Assembly: GCA_008638375.1 (NCBI GenBank)
Contig: VIRR01000479.1
Location: 124,001 to 188,000, forward strand
Direction: 5' to 3'
From: Nyssa sinensis
Taxonomy: Eukaryota; Streptophyta; Magnoliopsida; Cornales; Nyssaceae
Length of the DNA stretch: 64,000 nucleotides
The notes beneath the pieces are model-generated. The model made no database searches. It was not told the origin of the DNA and worked only from the letters and a program-made list of their open reading frames with translations. Numbering within the stretch: position 1 is the stretch's first letter; each line of letters starts with the position of its first letter. The translations under genes were made by a program, and so were the position numbers. Shown here piece after piece: positions 12,395-21,298 of the stretch.

Positions 12395-15300
12395 TTAAAA
12401 AGAACTCGACCTCGAGTTAGTTAATTGAGAAGACAACACATCAGGAGGATGATATTCAAACAAATCAGCAATATTGAAAGTAGGAGAAATGACCATATCT
12501 GCAAGAAGGTCCACGACAAAGGCATTATCATTATTTTTTTGCAGAATCTGGAAGGGACCATATTTCTTGTCTTTCAGCTTGTTGTACGTGCCCACTTGCA
12601 ACCGCCCTCTGCGCAAATTAACCATCACTAGATCTCCCTCTCGAAATACTTGAGCCCGTCTCTTGTTATCAGCAGCTGCCTTGTATTTGGTATTAGATTC
12701 CTTAAAGTTTTTCAGCATCTCTTCTTAAATAGCCTTGATACAATCCGCCATATTTTCTGCTGCAATACTCAATTCAAGAAGTTTTGGCAGAGGAACCAAG
12801 TCTAAAGCATGGCGTGGAGGACAACAATAAACAATTTGGAATGGGGTCTTCCCAGTAGATTGAATTAGCATACCGTTATAAGCAAATTCAGCCTGTGCAA
12901 GAGCAAGATCCCACCGTTTTGGCTTCTCTCCAGAAATGCAGCGAATTAAATTCCCAAGAATGCGGTTCACCACTTCTGCTTGACCATCGGACTGAGGATG
13001 ACTTATGCTATTGAAATTTAGGAATGTGTCAAACCATCTCCATAAGGTCTGCTAAAAATGACTCAAGAATTTGGTGTCCCTATCTGAAGTGATGGATTTG
13101 GGGACCTCATGCAAACGAACAACCTCTTTGAAAAACAAATTTGCCACGTGCACTACATATGAGGTCTTTTTGCAAGCAATAAAGTGAGCCATTTTGGAAT
13201 ACTTATCAACCACCACAAATACAGAATCAAATCCGCGTTGTGTTCGCGGAAGGTCCAAGACAAAGTCCATGGACAGATCCTCCCAAGGTGCTATTGGAAT
13301 GGGCAAGAGCATGTATAGACCCGTATTTTGAGATTGGCCTTTGGCAGCCTAACAAATGAGGTATCTTTTAACATGACTGTCGATGTCTCATTTCAGTTGG
13401 GGCCAATAACACCTCTCCTCAGCAAGAGCTACTGTTTTGTTACGACCCAAGTGTCCGCCAAGCCTCCACCATGTAATTCATGAATTATCTGATCTCGTAG
13501 TGAACTCCTCGTGATGCACAATTGGTTGCCTAGAAACAGATAACCTTATTGAATATGCATTCCATCCATGGAAGGTCCCGACTGACATTTTGTCCAAATA
13601 TCCTAAAAATCTTCATCATCTGCATACAGCTCCTTGAGACAGTCAAACCCAACCACTTCAGCCTGCATTGTGACAAGCAACAACGCCTTCCTGCTTAAAG
13701 CATTAGCTACCCAGTTTAATTGACCCGCCTTATGCTTCAAAGTGAAAGTGAAGCGTTGTATGAAAGAAATCCAGCGGGCATGCATCCGGTTGATACTATT
13801 CTGGCTATTGATAAATTTTAGCGCTTGGTGGTCGCTGAATAAGACAAACTCCCTCTGCACCAGATAGTGTTCCCAAACCTTCAAGGCGCGAAAAATAACA
13901 TACAATTCCAGTTCATAAGTAGACCACTTCTAGCGAGCTTCACTGACCTTCTCACTGTAAAACATAACCGGTTTGCTTTCTTGAGAAAGTACAACACCAA
14001 TGCCAACAGAGGCATCGCACTCTACTTGAAACAGGTTGTCAAAATCTGGCAGTGCTAAAACTAGGGCAAATGATAATTTTTCCTTGATCAGCATGAAACT
14101 CCATTTTACTTCCTCTCCCCAGTGAAATTTTCATTTCTTCATGCATTCAATAATTGGCGCGACTATCCGGATAAAATTTCTGACAAACTACTTGTAAAAC
14201 GTTTCCAGACCATGGAAACTACGAACCTTGCCCACCATTTGTGGAGTTGGCCACTCCCGAATGGCATGAATCTTTTCTTCATCAACTTTAATCCCATCAG
14301 CACTTACCACAAATCCCAAAAATAACAAACTGCTAGTCATAAAGCTGCACTTCTTTAAATTAACATACAATTTATTTTGCTACAAAACTATTAGTACTTC
14401 CCTCAAATGCACAAAATAGTCAGATTCGTTCTGGCTATATATTAATATGTCATCAAAGTACACCATAATAAATTTTCCAATGAATGGTTTTAATACCTGG
14501 TTAATGAGCCGCATGAAAGTACTAGGCGCATTGGTGAGTCTAAATGGCATCACTAACCATTCGTACAACCCCTCATTGGTCTTAAAAGCAGTTTTTCATT
14601 CATCTCCAAGCCTGGTCCGAATCTGATGGTACCCGCTCTGCAAGTTAATTTTTGAAAAGACTTTAGATCCGGCCAGCATGTCTAGCATATCTTTCAATCG
14701 AGGAATAGGGAACCTATATTTAATGGTGATCTTGTTGATTGTCTGGCTGTCGATGCACATGCACCAACTGTCATCCTTCTTTGGAACTAACAATGTTGGT
14801 ACCGTACAAGGACTCATGCTCTTCTGCACCAATCCCTTCTTAATCAACTCTTTGACCTGCTTTTGTAGAATCTGACTTTCCTTAGGACTCATCTGGTAAT
14901 ATGGACGATTAGGTAAACTGGCTCTCGGTGTGAGATCAATTTGATGTTGTATGTCTCGCATGGGAAGCAACCCATCTGGTAGCTCTGACGATATAATTTC
15001 CTGAAATTCCTCAAGCAAAGGTTTAAGTGCGGGTGAGATTTTCAAAGACTCCCTGCCAACTTCTCCCCCAACTACCACAGTAAAAATCTCTCTAAATTCC
15101 TTAGTTTCCTCTATGAATTCGCCCCCATCCATCAGAAATATTGACTTGCCCTTTGACTTCGGTTCAACAATTGAAAATTCCTCTTTTATGGGTCCCAAAA
15201 CGATCTTTAGGCCCCCCTTCATGAAACCATATACGTTATCACAACCCCTGTATGTAGTATCCACATCAAACTACCATGGTTGTCCCAAAATCATATGGCA

Positions 15301-15745
15301 GTCATCCATCTCCACCACGTCACATACAACCTCATCTGCATAATTCTTCCCAATTGAAAAACTAATGCGGCAGATTTCAGTTACCTTCACTTCAGCACCC
15401 CGTTTAATCTAGCCAATCTTATATGATAAAGAGTGTTTCTCAATCTACAAGCCTAACTTGGTAACCATTGCTTTCGAAACTATATTTTCACTACTGCCAT
15501 TATCAATAATGACATCACAAACCCTTTTGTTCACAGTATATCTGGTTCGGAATATATTATGCCATTGAGATGGTTTTTCCTACAACAGAAGTTGTTGAAC
15601 CACCAGAGAGCGTGATAGCAGCTCCCCTTCGTCGCCACCCGTTACCTCTTCCTTTTCATAAGTATAGGGCATTTTATTCTCGTCATTCTCTGTCTCGAAT
15701 CTGCCATCTTCTTCTGGCTCCACTAAGTTAATGGTACCCCTTTTA
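12395..15745 (-). pseudogene. CRM-type element protease-RT-RNase H-integrase remnant
   Basis: Read on the minus strand. The protease (15560-15300) shows a degenerate NGSSENIVSK active-site region and ILGQPW. RT (15264-14188) shows LVPKKDDSW, INLQSGYHQIR and YFDDILIYS. RNase H (13905-13603) has [10 protein letters not shown] and ends in NALSR. Integrase (13312-12395) has [29 protein letters not shown] and the C-terminal [18 protein letters not shown]. Stops occur near 14569-14596, 14371-14379 and elsewhere, and the frame changes between 13603 and 13312, so no full polyprotein can be made. The host gene runs on the opposite strand. Confidence 0.87.
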
Positions 15746-15747
15746 AG

Positions 15748-16868
15748 CTATTGGTTGGAACGGTGCCCTGGCTGTCCGCATCTATAGCACTTATCAAACC
15801 CTGGACGAGCACAAGGGTTACGATGTGCCACTTCTGGTGGAACAGTGTTGGCTGGCTTTGATGGACCTCCACTGTTACCTATTTCGCGAGTGATGTTAGA
15901 CAAAGGTGGTTGAGTCATTGTGAATTTTCCTTTATTTACTGTAACACGATTGGAATCAAAGGAATTTCTTGCTATGATCGCCGCCTTCAATTTGTCTAAT
16001 TGAGTTTCTGCCTTAATAGCCAACGCAATGGCTTCGGTTAACGTGTAAACTATTTACATTGCAACTTGATCCTGTATAGCCCAACACAGCCCCCCAACAA
16101 ACCTAGCAACTTGTTGCGCATCTGTTTCCAACAGGTTATTACACGACGACAGCCTATGAAATTCCTCTACATAAGCCTCGATTGTTCTACTTCCCTGCTG
16201 ACAATCCTGATATTGTTGAAACAGAATCTACTCATAATTTGGAGGCAAATACCTAAATCGTAACAGTCGCATTATCTTAGCCTATGTCCGAACCATCCCC
16301 TTTCCTTGTGGCATCCGTTTAATTTGCAACTACTCCCACCAATCAGAAGCTCCCCCCAATAGTTTGTACGCGACTAATTTCACCTTTTTATCTTTAGGAA
16401 TATCCATATAATCGAAAAACCTCTCGACTAATACCAACCAATCAAGAAACCCCTCGATCTGAAGTTGACCATTAAAATTGGGCAAGTCCATCTTCATACG
16501 AAAGGTCTGTCGATCCTACTCCCCTTGGTAATCCCTCCAATTATTTCGGAGTATGGCTTCAGCATCTTCCTCATCCTCACTCGGGTTATCCTCATAGGCT
16601 AGCTGCCTACGTGGAATCTCAATGGCGTTCACGAACAACTTCAGCCCTCTCTTGGTAAGGTTGATGACCCGCAGAACCGTCGCCCCGCTGATTATTCCCT
16701 ACCGTTAGCCTAGCAAGAGTCGTTTGGATCTCCTGCAACGCTTGCTGGGTCTTACGTTGCGCCTGCTGGGTCTCACGCTGGAAAATTCTGAATTCAACCC
16801 CTGTAAACCATATCTTTCTCACGGTCACCGCCGTCAAGGACTTCGTTTTCGTTCCGTGCATTCGCCAT
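15748..16868 (-). pseudogene. CRM-type element gag remnant
   Basis: Likely start is the ATG at 16868 (MANARNENEVLDGGDREKDM), just inside the primer site. A frame change near 16800 leads into ETQQAQRKTQQALQEIQTTL, a helical, coiled-coil-like stretch. The middle part (about 16600-16050) has several stops. The C-terminal part keeps a CCHC zinc knuckle, CYRCGQPGHRSNQ, with C, C and H in place; the last Cys falls at the break near 15748. Non-functional. Confidence 0.8.
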
Positions 16869-16887
16869 CTGAACAGGATTAAGCCTG

Positions 16888-16899
16888 CTCTGATACCAA
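16888..16899 (-). promoter_or_regulatory. tRNA-iMet-type primer binding site
   Basis: In element sense TGGTATCAGAGC lies one base inside the LTR. This is the usual complement of the initiator methionine tRNA 3' end in plant retrotransposons. Confidence 0.9.
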
Positions 16900-16900
16900 C

Positions 16901-17540
16901 TGATGTAGCGGAAGCTTATGAAGAAAAAGGGCACCGTTGCTTGCTTCTTGGAGAATCGCTCGAATCCACGAACAAAACGTAACACACTCAAATCCACGAG
17001 TTAAGAGAACAAGATCTCAGAAAGAAAATTCTTTATTGAATGAAAGTTAACCTTACAATAAAAAAAAATAGCCTTTTATATAGGCTGCAAAACCTAATTC
17101 GTCTAGAACTATAACTCCTAATTCAACTAGAACTATAACTTTAGGAAAGAAATAATTAAAATAAGGAGAAATACTAAAAATTCTAAAAATAAAAATATTC
17201 TAATTAAAAGCATAAATCAAAAGCCCTAAACTTAGTCAACAATTTGGTAAAAGGACAACTCTAAATGATAACTGCAGCTTCAGAAATTAAGCGGCACATT
17301 ATTACCAAAAATAGCAAAAACGCGCTTTTGAATGCCAAAATGAAGGAATTTGGCCGAAAAGTGGCATATGTCCTAGCAAAGTTAGGAGTATTGATCAGTA
17401 CATCGATTCTAAGTCACCCACCAAATTTCATGCAATTCTAACGTTTGACCCTTCTCTCTCTATTAGTGCTTTTTTTCTGATTTTATTTTTTTTGGATGTC
17501 CCTCCGTGCTAGAAATTCTTTTACAATTTGTTCCACATCA
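16901..17540 (-). repeat. 5' LTR of the CRM-type element (640 bp)
   Basis: Partner of 11751-12383, with TG...CA ends. In element sense a TATA box (CCTATATAAAAGGC) lies at about 17072-17085, a plausible promoter for the element. The host AAGAT duplication and coding sequence follow at 17541. Confidence 0.92.
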
Positions 17541-17705
17541 AAGATGAAGGTTCCAAATGCAAAGGTTGACATTATTACTAATGCTGATCACAATACTGTT
17601 GTCCTAGGCAGAGAGAAGGATTTAACTCAGGACTTAGAGCGCACTTGGGCATCAGTTGCTGATACTACAGGAAAGGAATATTGTTCGCTAAATGGTAATC
17701 CATGA

Positions 17706-18215
17706 AAGCTCTGTCCCTCTCTCTCTAAATTTTTTCCTCCTCTCTTGCAAAGCATTTTCAGATCTAAAAAATGATATTTGTGGGAAATGATATTGGATTT
17801 CGGTGATAGGATACACATTTGGTTCATGGATCTGCTATATGATTTAAGTCAATATGTATACTGCTTAGGAGAATCAATGATCGTGCTGGTTCTCTACTCT
17901 TTCTTTAGTTTATGGTGATCTCAGAAAGTAGACTGTTTAAATAACTACATGTGATGTGAACCGCTCCTCTTCTCGAATGAGTTAGCAATAAAGAAGAAAT
18001 GAGCAGTTAGGGTAAGCTTTGTCCTCTGCATTTATCATCCATCTTTTTTTTTTTTTTGCATTTTGATATTTTACACAAATCTAATGCATCATTGTGGTCA
18101 GTACCAACCTACAATTCAGTCTTTATCCATAATAGTTTAAGTTGATTACAATCCCTACAAGTTTGTGTTCCAAGAAATTAATTTGTATTTTGCAGCAATG
18201 GATTGTTTAAGTTTG
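17706..18215. other. Downstream flank of the hydrolase gene
   Basis: Sequence after the hydrolase stop codon (TGA 17703-17705) up to the Tat-B insertion. It probably includes the 3' untranslated region. No other gene or paired repeat seen; there is a T run near 18043-18057. Confidence 0.6.
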
Positions 18216-18405
18216 AGTCATGATATACCATAGAAAGACAGGCCAATCAACACTTGACACATATGACCACAGTCCGATTTATGTTCAGCTAGCATGATTC
18301 TCGCTCAGCCAATGACATCCAAATCATCACATAAGGTCAGAAGTAACCAAACAAATATATCCAGAACTGACCATAGGGTCCAGACCAGAGCTTCAGATCT
18401 CGTCA

Positions 18406-18549
18406 CCGCCTTAGCGGATTCCGAGCAGAGAATAAGGAAGCAGTCTCCAATACAGAAACCACCATTTATGATTATCTCCGCCTTAGCGGATTCCGAGCAG
18501 AGAATAAGGAAGCAGTCTCCAATACAGAAACTACCATTTATGATTATCT
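18406..18549 (+). repeat. 72-bp tandem duplication inside the LTR
   Basis: Two head-to-tail copies beginning CCGCCTTAGCGGATTCCGAG. They are nearly identical (CCACC against CTACC near the end). The unit lies upstream of the TATA box, so it may double an upstream promoter element. It contains the short palindrome CCGCCTTAGCGG. Confidence 0.93.
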
Positions 18550-18649
18550 CCATCTACGACTCAATGCCCAAAAGGTAACTGCAATCTCCGATGATCATAT
18601 CCCTATATTCATGGCGTCGAATCCTAATCAATTAAGGAAAGCTTTGGCC

Positions 18650-18659
18650 TATATATTAA
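18650..18659 (+). promoter_or_regulatory. TATA box of Tat-B LTR
   Basis: TATATATTAA followed by CCCTAGAGGTACGC. The same block (TATA, AAACCCTA, GGTACGC) is present in the LTR of Tat-A, which supports it as the core promoter. Transcription would start roughly 30 bases downstream. Confidence 0.65.
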
Positions 18660-18851
18660 ACCCTAGAGGTACGCTTTTAAGATTCATGCTCATTCTTTGA
18701 CTTTCAATACAGTCTTTCAATTCCCTTACTCACTTAAGCATCGGAGCGGCTACCGCCGGAGCCAATCCGGTGGTCCTCTGATCATCTTTCTGAGTGTTCT
18801 ACAAGTCACGGAGCCCTCACGTGTTGCGAGTCAAAAAGTGCAGCATCAGTT

Positions 18852-18868
18852 TGGCGCCGTCTGTGGGA
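18852..18868 (+). promoter_or_regulatory. Primer binding site, Tat-B
   Basis: TGGCGCCGTCTGTGGGA begins three bases after the LTR end CATCA. It is identical to the site of Tat-A. The tRNA is not assigned. Confidence 0.88.
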
Positions 18869-18925
18869 ACGACTAATCTCTACGTACTTTACTCGTAAAC
18901 TCATCTTTTTCCCCACCGGAAAACC

Positions 18926-21289
18926 ATGGCACCAAATCTCCGACCCCGACAGAATACTCAGAGTTCGCAAAACGCTCAGCGTCAGCCGCCTGCTCCACGC
19001 ACAAGGGGACCAGCGGCCAACCCTATGCGACAAGAGATCGAAGCAATAAAACGACACAATGAACTGGTGCAGGAGCAGTTGCTAGCCATTACTAGAACGC
19101 TGGCAACGCTCACGCAGAACCAAGCGGCGGCTTCTCCTAGCCCGTCGGTCAACTTCGTTGCAGGAACGCAGCCCCCGGTTGCCACGGGGAATGAAGAACT
19201 TCGTGGGCAGGCCCCCGCTAACCAGCCTGGGCACCCCTCAGGCGTTGCTCACGCTGGCCGAGATCCACAGCCATCAACAGTCCCTGGCTGGGGAACATCC
19301 GCTTTTGTCCCCGATGTGCATTACCGGAGCACTACTCGAGCCCCAACTCCTAGGGTTTCGGGAGCACCCCCGGCACCACAGGAACCTTATCATGCAGCGC
19401 CAGTCCCACCGGTTTGGATTCCTCCTCCATCCGAAGGGCGCACTCCACCCTACTACCCTGAAGCCGAGGCTGTCAGGCAGGGTTCACAAGATGTCAGACT
19501 CAGAGACCCGCGAAGGGTAGAGGAGATTGCCGAGTCTATGGACCGGACAATCGGCTTAAGAGGACCTCAGAACCCTCCAGAGCAGGACGAACTGGCCAGG
19601 CTGCTCGGAAGACTAGCCACTCCGTTCACCCACGCCATCATGTCCGAAGAGAGGCCTAGAATGTTCGTGGTGCCCAAATTCACTCTCTACGACGGATCTG
19701 GAGATCCAGGAGATCACCTATCTCATTATCAGCATACGATGGCCCTTCACGGAGCCTCAGATGCTTTCATGTGTCGAACGTTCATCACCAGCTTGAAGGG
19801 AACAGCTCTGAAGTGGTTCCACAACCTCCCTCCGAGCTCTGTTGCCAGCTTTTACGAGCTCGGTAGACAATTCTTGGATAGGTTTATGACCAGCAGGAGG
19901 CTCAGAAGGGGGCCAGAATTCCTGCTGAACGTTAGGCAGACTAGGGAGGAATCCCTCCGGGCCTACATTGCCCGCTTCAACACCGAGCTCACTGAGATCA
20001 CGGATTGCAGCCCAAAATTCCTTGTTGCGGCCCTTACTGCCGGGCTTGCCCAAGGTGGCTTTAGAGACTCCTTGACAAAAAGCCCCCCGGCCGATATGGC
20101 AGCATTGATGGATCGGGCCAAGAAATACATCAACCTGGAAGAAGCCAACCGCTCAGCCCAGAAGGGCAAGGATCAGAGCCAGAGGGATAATCCGAAGCGG
20201 GAGGACCATAAGAAGGAGGATCACAGAAGAGAATCCAACAAAAAGAGGGTCAGAAGCCCAGATAAGAAAACAGCTCCCAGAGCTGTGTACAACTCCGCAC
20301 CAAGGGAGTTCACCAACTTCACGCCTTTGAACACCACTCCGAACCAGGTACTCCGGCAGATCCGAGATCGGGAGAACCTGAGGTGGCCAGAGCCGATCAA
20401 AGGAGATCCCAGCCTGCGGGACCAAAGTAAGTATTGCAATTTCCATAAAGATCATGGGCATACTACTAACACTTGCAGGACCCTCCGATATGAGATAGAG
20501 CAGCTCATAAAGAAGGGACGTCTTCGGGAGTTCGTCAAACAAGACGGAAGGCAGAACCCCCAAGAAGACAAGCCTCAGCAGCGGCTAGATCAGAGGCCCG
20601 AACAGAGGCAAGAGCAGCGGGAAGGACGAAACGAGCCTCAGAGGCAGAACAACCATGTTATCTACGTCCTCCATGCTGACTCCCCTGTTACAGGAATGTC
20701 CAACAGGGCAAGAAAAAGATATGCTCGGGAGGCCAGAACCGCCCCAAACATCTTGCAGGTCTCTAACGTCGAAAAGAGGCTCAAGCCAGGGCCAGAGATC
20801 CAGTTCACCGAGCAAGATCTAGCAGGGGTACACTGCCCTCACAGTGATGCCCTTGTTATCACCCTCAGAATCGCCAACTTCGAAACTAGAAGAGTCCTAG
20901 TCGACACTGGCAGCTCAGTCAACATTCTATTCTATGAACCGCTTAAGCGGATGGGCATAGACCAGGACAGCGTCAAGCCCACCACTGCCGTAATGGCAGC
21001 TTTTGATGGCAACCTCAGCACCCCCCTGGGGAGAGTTGACCTTCCTACCACTATTGGGGAAGGAGAAGGGCAGAAGACCACCATCTCTGAGTACATGGTG
21101 TTGAACATGAAGTCTCCATACAACGTCATCATCGGGAGACCCTGGTTACACCAGATAGGGGCGGTCACTTCGACCCTTCATCAGTGTCTGAAGTACGTCC
21201 ACAATCAGAGCGTGCACTCGGTCCGAGGATGTCAGCCAACCTCACGAGAATGTCACGCTATTGCCCTCAAGGAGACAGCTCCAAAATAG
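18926..21289 (+). CDS. gag: Tat-B gag-protease (787 residues)
   Basis: Intact reading frame from the first ATG after the primer site to a UAG. The N-terminal 240 residues are rich in Pro, Gln and Arg. The retrotransposon gag (capsid) domain is about residues 263-406 (HLSHYQHTMALHGASDAF to YINLEEA). Next come a charged linker and a zinc-knuckle-like C-x2-H-x4-H-x4-C near residue 503 (CNFHKDHGHTTNTC), then the retropepsin active site DTGSS at 660. It ends soon after IIGRPWLHQIGA. Its products would form the particle and cleave the polyprotein. The stop is UAG followed by CAA UUA, in frame with pol, so a fraction of ribosomes could read on. The same layout occurs in Tat-C; Tat-A is a dead version. 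Confidence 0.95.
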   Translation: MAPNLRPRQNTQSSQNAQRQPPAPRTRGPAANPMRQEIEAIKRHNELVQEQLLAITRTLATLTQNQAAASPSPSVNFVAGTQPPVATGNEELRGQAPANQPGHPSGVAHAGRDPQPSTVPGWGTSAFVPDVHYRSTTRAPTPRVSGAPPAPQEPYHAAPVPPVWIPPPSEGRTPPYYPEAEAVRQGSQDVRLRDPRRVEEIAESMDRTIGLRGPQNPPEQDELARLLGRLATPFTHAIMSEERPRMFVVPKFTLYDGSGDPGDHLSHYQHTMALHGASDAFMCRTFITSLKGTALKWFHNLPPSSVASFYELGRQFLDRFMTSRRLRRGPEFLLNVRQTREESLRAYIARFNTELTEITDCSPKFLVAALTAGLAQGGFRDSLTKSPPADMAALMDRAKKYINLEEANRSAQKGKDQSQRDNPKREDHKKEDHRRESNKKRVRSPDKKTAPRAVYNSAPREFTNFTPLNTTPNQVLRQIRDRENLRWPEPIKGDPSLRDQSKYCNFHKDHGHTTNTCRTLRYEIEQLIKKGRLREFVKQDGRQNPQEDKPQQRLDQRPEQRQEQREGRNEPQRQNNHVIYVLHADSPVTGMSNRARKRYAREARTAPNILQVSNVEKRLKPGPEIQFTEQDLAGVHCPHSDALVITLRIANFETRRVLVDTGSSVNILFYEPLKRMGIDQDSVKPTTAVMAAFDGNLSTPLGRVDLPTTIGEGEGQKTTISEYMVLNMKSPYNVIIGRPWLHQIGAVTSTLHQCLKYVHNQSVHSVRGCQPTSRECHAIALKETAPK

Positions 21290-21298
21290 CAATTACAG
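21287..21298 (+). promoter_or_regulatory. Putative stop-codon readthrough signal UAG CAA UUA CAG
   Basis: The gag-protease stop and the next three codons read TAG CAA TTA CAG. UAG followed by CAR YYA is the context shown to allow about 5% readthrough in tobamoviruses. The downstream frame is open and in phase with reverse transcriptase. The same 12 bases occur at the same junction in Tat-C (47209-47220). Function is inferred, not shown. Confidence 0.75.

Larger units (their letters stand above)
11751..17540 (-). mobile_element. CRM-type Ty3/gypsy chromovirus inserted in the hydrolase gene
   Basis: Complete but decayed LTR element on the minus strand, flanked by the perfect 5-bp target duplication AAGAT (11746-11750 and 17541-17545). 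In element sense the order is 5' LTR (16901-17540), tRNA-iMet primer site, gag with a CCHC knuckle, protease, RT, RNase H, integrase, purine-rich tract, 3' LTR (11751-12383). RT motifs (YYQMSPKESQILQKQ, VSMSPC-like context, YFDDILIYS) and the C-terminal SRSSSF tail next to the LTR point to the CRM/centromeric clade. That assignment is by motif only. The LTRs differ visibly by substitutions and indels, more than in Tat-B or Tat-C. Confidence 0.9.
9457..17705 (+). pseudogene. BODYGUARD-type alpha/beta hydrolase gene, split by two transposons
   Basis: Resembles the plant BODYGUARD family, extracellular alpha/beta hydrolases needed for cuticle formation. Exons inferred from splice sites and family similarity: 9457-9791 plus 10254-10315, 10631-10980, 11272-11468, and 11550-11750 plus 17546-17705. 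Introns have GT...AG ends. Without the insertions the coding length would be 1305 bases (434 residues), slightly short of the family's usual 450-470. The N-terminus is hydrophobic (LLSAFTSIVFLFLDFLDFLL). The catalytic Ser lies in AHSMG (about residue 224), Asp in GSRDHVV (369) and His in NADHNTV (397). A 452-bp inverted-repeat element sits in exon 1, and a 5.8-kb CRM retrotransposon sits in the last exon between the Asp and the His. Apart from these insertions I see no stop or frameshift, so the damage seems recent. Splicing-out of either insertion is unlikely but untested. Confidence 0.88.
18221..18848 (+). repeat. Tat-B 5' LTR (628 bp)
   Basis: Pairs with 29260-29887. It has an internal 72-bp direct duplication (18406-18477 and 18478-18549) present in both LTRs, so it predates this insertion. 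A TATA box lies at 18650-18659 (TATATATTAA). A hairpin at 18752-18774, likely inside the transcript, has a counterpart in both sister elements. Confidence 0.96.

Noticed and set aside
18294..18578. 94- and 82-codon frames in the Tat-B LTRs (also 29333-29617)
   Set aside because: They come from the 72-bp LTR duplication, whose length is a multiple of three. No start context or family resemblance.
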